Shown here: positions 6,769 through 8,564 of the stretch, piece after piece
How the letters are laid out: every line of letters begins with the position of its first letter
How positions within the stretch are numbered: position 1 is the first letter of the stretch
NCBI GenBank assembly: GCA_029821215.1
Contig: JALGTV010000094.1
Location: 1 to 8,564, forward strand
Reading direction: 5' to 3'
Source: Candidatus Zipacnadia bacterium
Lineage (GTDB): Bacteria; Armatimonadota; Zipacnadia; Zipacnadales; Zipacnadaceae
Length of the DNA stretch: 8,564 bases
Program-made: the position numbers and the translations under genes
The notes under the pieces: generated by a model
The model's input: the letters and a program-made list of their open reading frames with translations, nothing else
Told to the model about the DNA's origin: nothing
Database searches by the model: none

Positions 6769-8250
6769 TATGAGTCGGTTAGTCTTTCCTTAAGCATCTT
6801 ATTGACCAACTGTGGGTTGGCCTGGCCGCGGGTCTGGCCCATTATATAGCCCACCAGGGCCCCGAGGGCCTTTCCCTTGCCGGCTTTGAAGTCTTCCACC
6901 GCCTGGGGGTTATTGGCAATAGCTTCTTCTACGAGCGCGGCAAGCTGGTCGCCGTCACTAATCTGCACCAGGCCTTCAGACTCGATAATATCCTGCGCCG
7001 ACTGGCCAGTGTTAGCCATCTTCACGAAGACATCCTTGGCTATCTTACCGCTAATGGCTCCCTCTGCCAGCAGCTCCAGAAGTTCGGCCAGCTCGGCCGG
7101 AGTAACGGATAACTGTTCAATAGTGATATTCTTTTCATTCAGATATCCCATAACGTCACCCATCAGCCAGTTGCTCGCCGGCTTCGGGTCAGCACCGGCG
7201 GTCACGGTCCGTTCAAAGTAGTCAGCCCGGGCCTGGCTGTCAGTGAGCACCTCAGCATCGTATTCCGGCAGCCCGTACTGTTCGACAAATCTCCGCCGGC
7301 GGGCCGCAGGCAACTCCGGCAGGCTGTCTTTGATCTCCTGGACCCATTCGCGCTCCGGCGCCAGCGGCACCAGGTCCGGCTCGGGGAAATACATATAGTC
7401 ATCAGCGGTCTCCTTGCGCCGCATCGTGGCAGTGTAGCCTTCTTCTTCGTTCCATAGCCGCGTCTCCTGGAACAGCTCCTCGCCAGCCTCTACGGCGCGA
7501 TACTGCCGCTGAATCTCATACTTGACCGCCTCATAGACTGACTTAATAGAGTTGAGGTTCTTTATCTCGACTTTGGGCGTGGCGTAGCCGTTATCAGGGT
7601 CAATTAGGTTCACCGTTGGCTCAGCCCGCAGGACGCCCTCCTCCATATTGGCGCTGGAAACCCCGATATAACGCAGGATTGACCGCAGCTCAGCCAGATA
7701 GACCCTTATCTGCTCGGGAGCAGTAAAGTCCGGCTCAGTGACAATCTCCATAAGCGGCACCCCGCAGCGGTTGTAGTCCACCAGGCTGCGCCCGTCAGGC
7801 AGGTGAATATTCTTGCCGGTATCCTCCTCTAAGTGACAGCGACGGATTCGGATGGGCACCGGCTCGCCATTTACCGTCAGGTCAATATGGCCGCCATAGG
7901 TAAGGGGCTCATCATACTGGCTGATCTGAAAGTTTTTAGGTAGATCAGGATAGAAATAGTTTTTGCGAGCAAAACGACAGCGCGGGGCCACCTGACAGTT
8001 CAGCGCCAGGCCCGTCTTTATCACGTATCCCACTGCCGTGCGGTTGGGCACCGGCAGGGAGCCGGGTAGTCCCAGGCAGACCGGACAGCAGTTGCTGTTG
8101 GGCTCGGCCCCAAATTCATTCTTACAGGCACAGAACATCTTGGATTCGGTGGATAGTTCCCCCAAATTCATTCTTACAGGCACAGAACATCTTGGATTCG
8201 GTGGATAGTTCAGCATGAACTTCCAGACCAATGCACGGCTGCAAAGCCAT
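6768..8250 (-). CDS. gatB: Asp-tRNA(Asn)/Glu-tRNA(Gln) amidotransferase subunit GatB, frameshifted by a 52-base tandem duplication
   Basis: GatB binds mischarged Glu-tRNA(Gln) or Asp-tRNA(Asn) and phosphorylates the acyl group, which GatA-derived ammonia then amidates. Family blocks include FGAEPNSNCCPVCLG, FYPDLPKNFQISQYDEPL, RRCHLEEDTGK, VEIKNLNSIKSV, YFPEPDL, the KPASNWLMGDV segment and a C-terminal YqeY-like tail. The native start is ATG at 8250, with AGGAG nine bases upstream; it encodes MALQPCIGLEVHAELS, the family's conserved N-terminus. A perfect 52-base duplication then shifts the frame: the native frame ends at TAA 8122-8124 after 42 codons. The rest is open from TTG 8231 or ATG 8216 (8216 giving a 482-residue product), but that frame lacks IGLEVH. 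With one copy removed the gene encodes 476 residues, a normal GatB length. As written it is probably inactive unless slippage occurs or the duplication is an assembly error. It couples to the next gene through TAATG. Confidence 0.93.
8108..8211. repeat. perfect 52-base tandem direct duplication inside gatB
   Basis: Bases 8108-8159 and 8160-8211 are identical with no spacer. Read on gatB's strand each copy begins GAACTATCCACC and ends AATTTGGGG. The flanking bases differ on both sides, so the unit is exactly 52 bases with no shared microhomology beyond it. Because 52 is not a multiple of three, the copy shifts gatB by one base and creates a five-G run at the junction (8159-8163, read as C on the plus strand). 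Perfect identity indicates a very recent event or an assembly artefact. Confidence 0.97.
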
Positions 8251-8253
8251 CAA

Positions 8254-8262
8254 TATTCACTC
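8254..8262 (-). promoter_or_regulatory. ribosome binding site fixing the native gatB start
   Basis: On the minus strand GGTAGGAGTG precedes ATG 8250 with AGGAG about nine bases upstream. It decides the start in favour of ATG 8250, whose product has the conserved GatB N-terminus, over the downstream TTG 8231 and ATG 8216, neither of which has a comparable site. Confidence 0.7.
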
Positions 8263-8337
8263 CTACCAATCGGTTCGCTGGGCAGACAGTTACTTACCTG
8301 GTTGTTGTCACCAAGAAACTTGAACACTGCTGGAGGA

Positions 8338-8366
8338 ATTGTAACAGCAAATAGACAGGCATGCAA
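8338..8366 (-). promoter_or_regulatory. candidate sigma-70-type promoter upstream of gatB
   Basis: On the minus strand TTGCAT (8361-8366) and TACAAT (8338-8343) are separated by exactly 17 bases. The -10 box matches five of six consensus bases and the -35 box four of six. Transcription would begin near 8330, giving a leader of about 80 bases before ATG 8250. This fits gatB opening its own transcription unit here. Confidence 0.42.
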
Positions 8367-8412
8367 GACCAGACAAGGTCAAGGAGCAGGAGGATTTATG
8401 CTGGCAGATAGA

Positions 8413-8564
8413 TTATATACTGGTTGCCGCAAAGGTGGCATTGGTCGCTTGGAGAATAGGATAAAATGATGACAACGTGTCCACCAGCAGATGTTGGGGG
8501 ACGGAATTGAAATTGCCAGAGAGGTCAAAGTCGTGAAATCCGGTATCCCGCGTACCTGGCTCAC
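8413..8564 (-). CDS. possible C-terminal end of an unrecognised gene (partial)
   Basis: A minus-strand frame is open from the right edge for 50 codons to TAA at 8413-8415. It includes the stretches GFHDFDLSGNFNSVPQHLLV and DTLSSFYPILQATNATFAAT. I do not recognise it, and it does not resemble the C-terminus of GatA. The opposite strand, in the same codon register, is also open from ATG 8491 to the edge (MLGDGIEIAREVKVVKSGIP) with purine-rich first codon positions, so the coding strand cannot be decided. The remaining 8251-8412 stretch contains only the candidate promoter and the gatB ribosome binding site. Confidence 0.25.
   Translation of the reverse strand, partial: EPGTRDTGFHDFDLSGNFNSVPQHLLVDTLSSFYPILQATNATFAATSI

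Noticed and set aside
8286..8300. Possible riboswitch or T-box leader upstream of gatB
   Set aside because: The leader inferred from the candidate promoter is only about 80 bases, and I see neither a T-box motif nor a terminator/antiterminator pair.
8398..8469. Plus-strand 23-codon frame (MLADRLYTGCRKGGIG...) with AGGAGG four bases before its ATG
   Set aside because: The spacing is too short for a good start, the product is tiny and unrecognised, and it lies in the presumed leader and promoter region of gatB on the other strand. A leader peptide cannot be excluded but is not supported.
8215..8469. Plus-strand 84-codon frame
   Set aside because: It starts inside gatB antisense, has no ribosome binding site and no recognisable motif.

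Overview
The window comes from a bacterium. Strong AGGAGG-type ribosome binding sites, frequent GTG and TTG starts, a GatCAB-type amidotransferase subunit and an AmrS radical-SAM protein (a family common in anaerobes) suggest an anaerobic Firmicute, perhaps a Clostridia or Peptococcaceae-like lineage of moderate GC. That placement is inference; no taxonomic marker is present. Every recognisable gene lies on the minus strand, so transcription runs from high to low coordinates.

Right end (8564 to 8251): no gene is recognised. A short reading frame enters from the right edge on the minus strand and stops at 8413. The stretch before gatB carries a reasonable sigma-70-type promoter. The C-terminus of GatA, the usual upstream neighbour, is not visible.

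Cluster A (8250 to 4675) reads gatB, then an FAD-dependent oxidoreductase, then a membrane protein with TPR-like and zinc-ribbon segments. The first two share one base (TAATG). The third follows 15 bases later, with its ribosome binding site lying across the end of the oxidoreductase gene. Cluster B (4558 to 2635) follows a 116-base gap and reads a YkvA/DUF1232 membrane protein, a GNAT acetyltransferase, and a TPR-like, single-pass membrane protein of unknown role. Cluster C (2372 to the left edge) follows a 262-base gap and reads a xylose-isomerase-like TIM-barrel epimerase/isomerase, the radical-SAM protein AmrS, and an N-terminal fragment of an ABC1/UbiB/AarF kinase-like protein. The last two probably overlap.

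The most striking observation is in gatB. A perfect 52-base tandem duplication (8108-8159 and 8160-8211) sits inside the N-terminal coding region. The normal start (ATG at 8250, with a good ribosome binding site and the conserved IGLEVH motif) is followed by one copy of the duplicated segment. The second copy is then out of frame and ends at a stop after 42 codons. Removing one copy gives a normal GatB of 476 residues. The long open frame that remains starts only inside the wrong frame of the extra copy and lacks the IGLEVH motif. This is a real frameshift mutation, an assembly error, or a gene rescued by +1 slippage at the five-G junction.

The 262-base gap between clusters B and C contains a 94-base segment bounded by 10-base inverted repeats that resembles a small transposon-derived element. 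No CRISPR array, tRNA or rRNA was seen.
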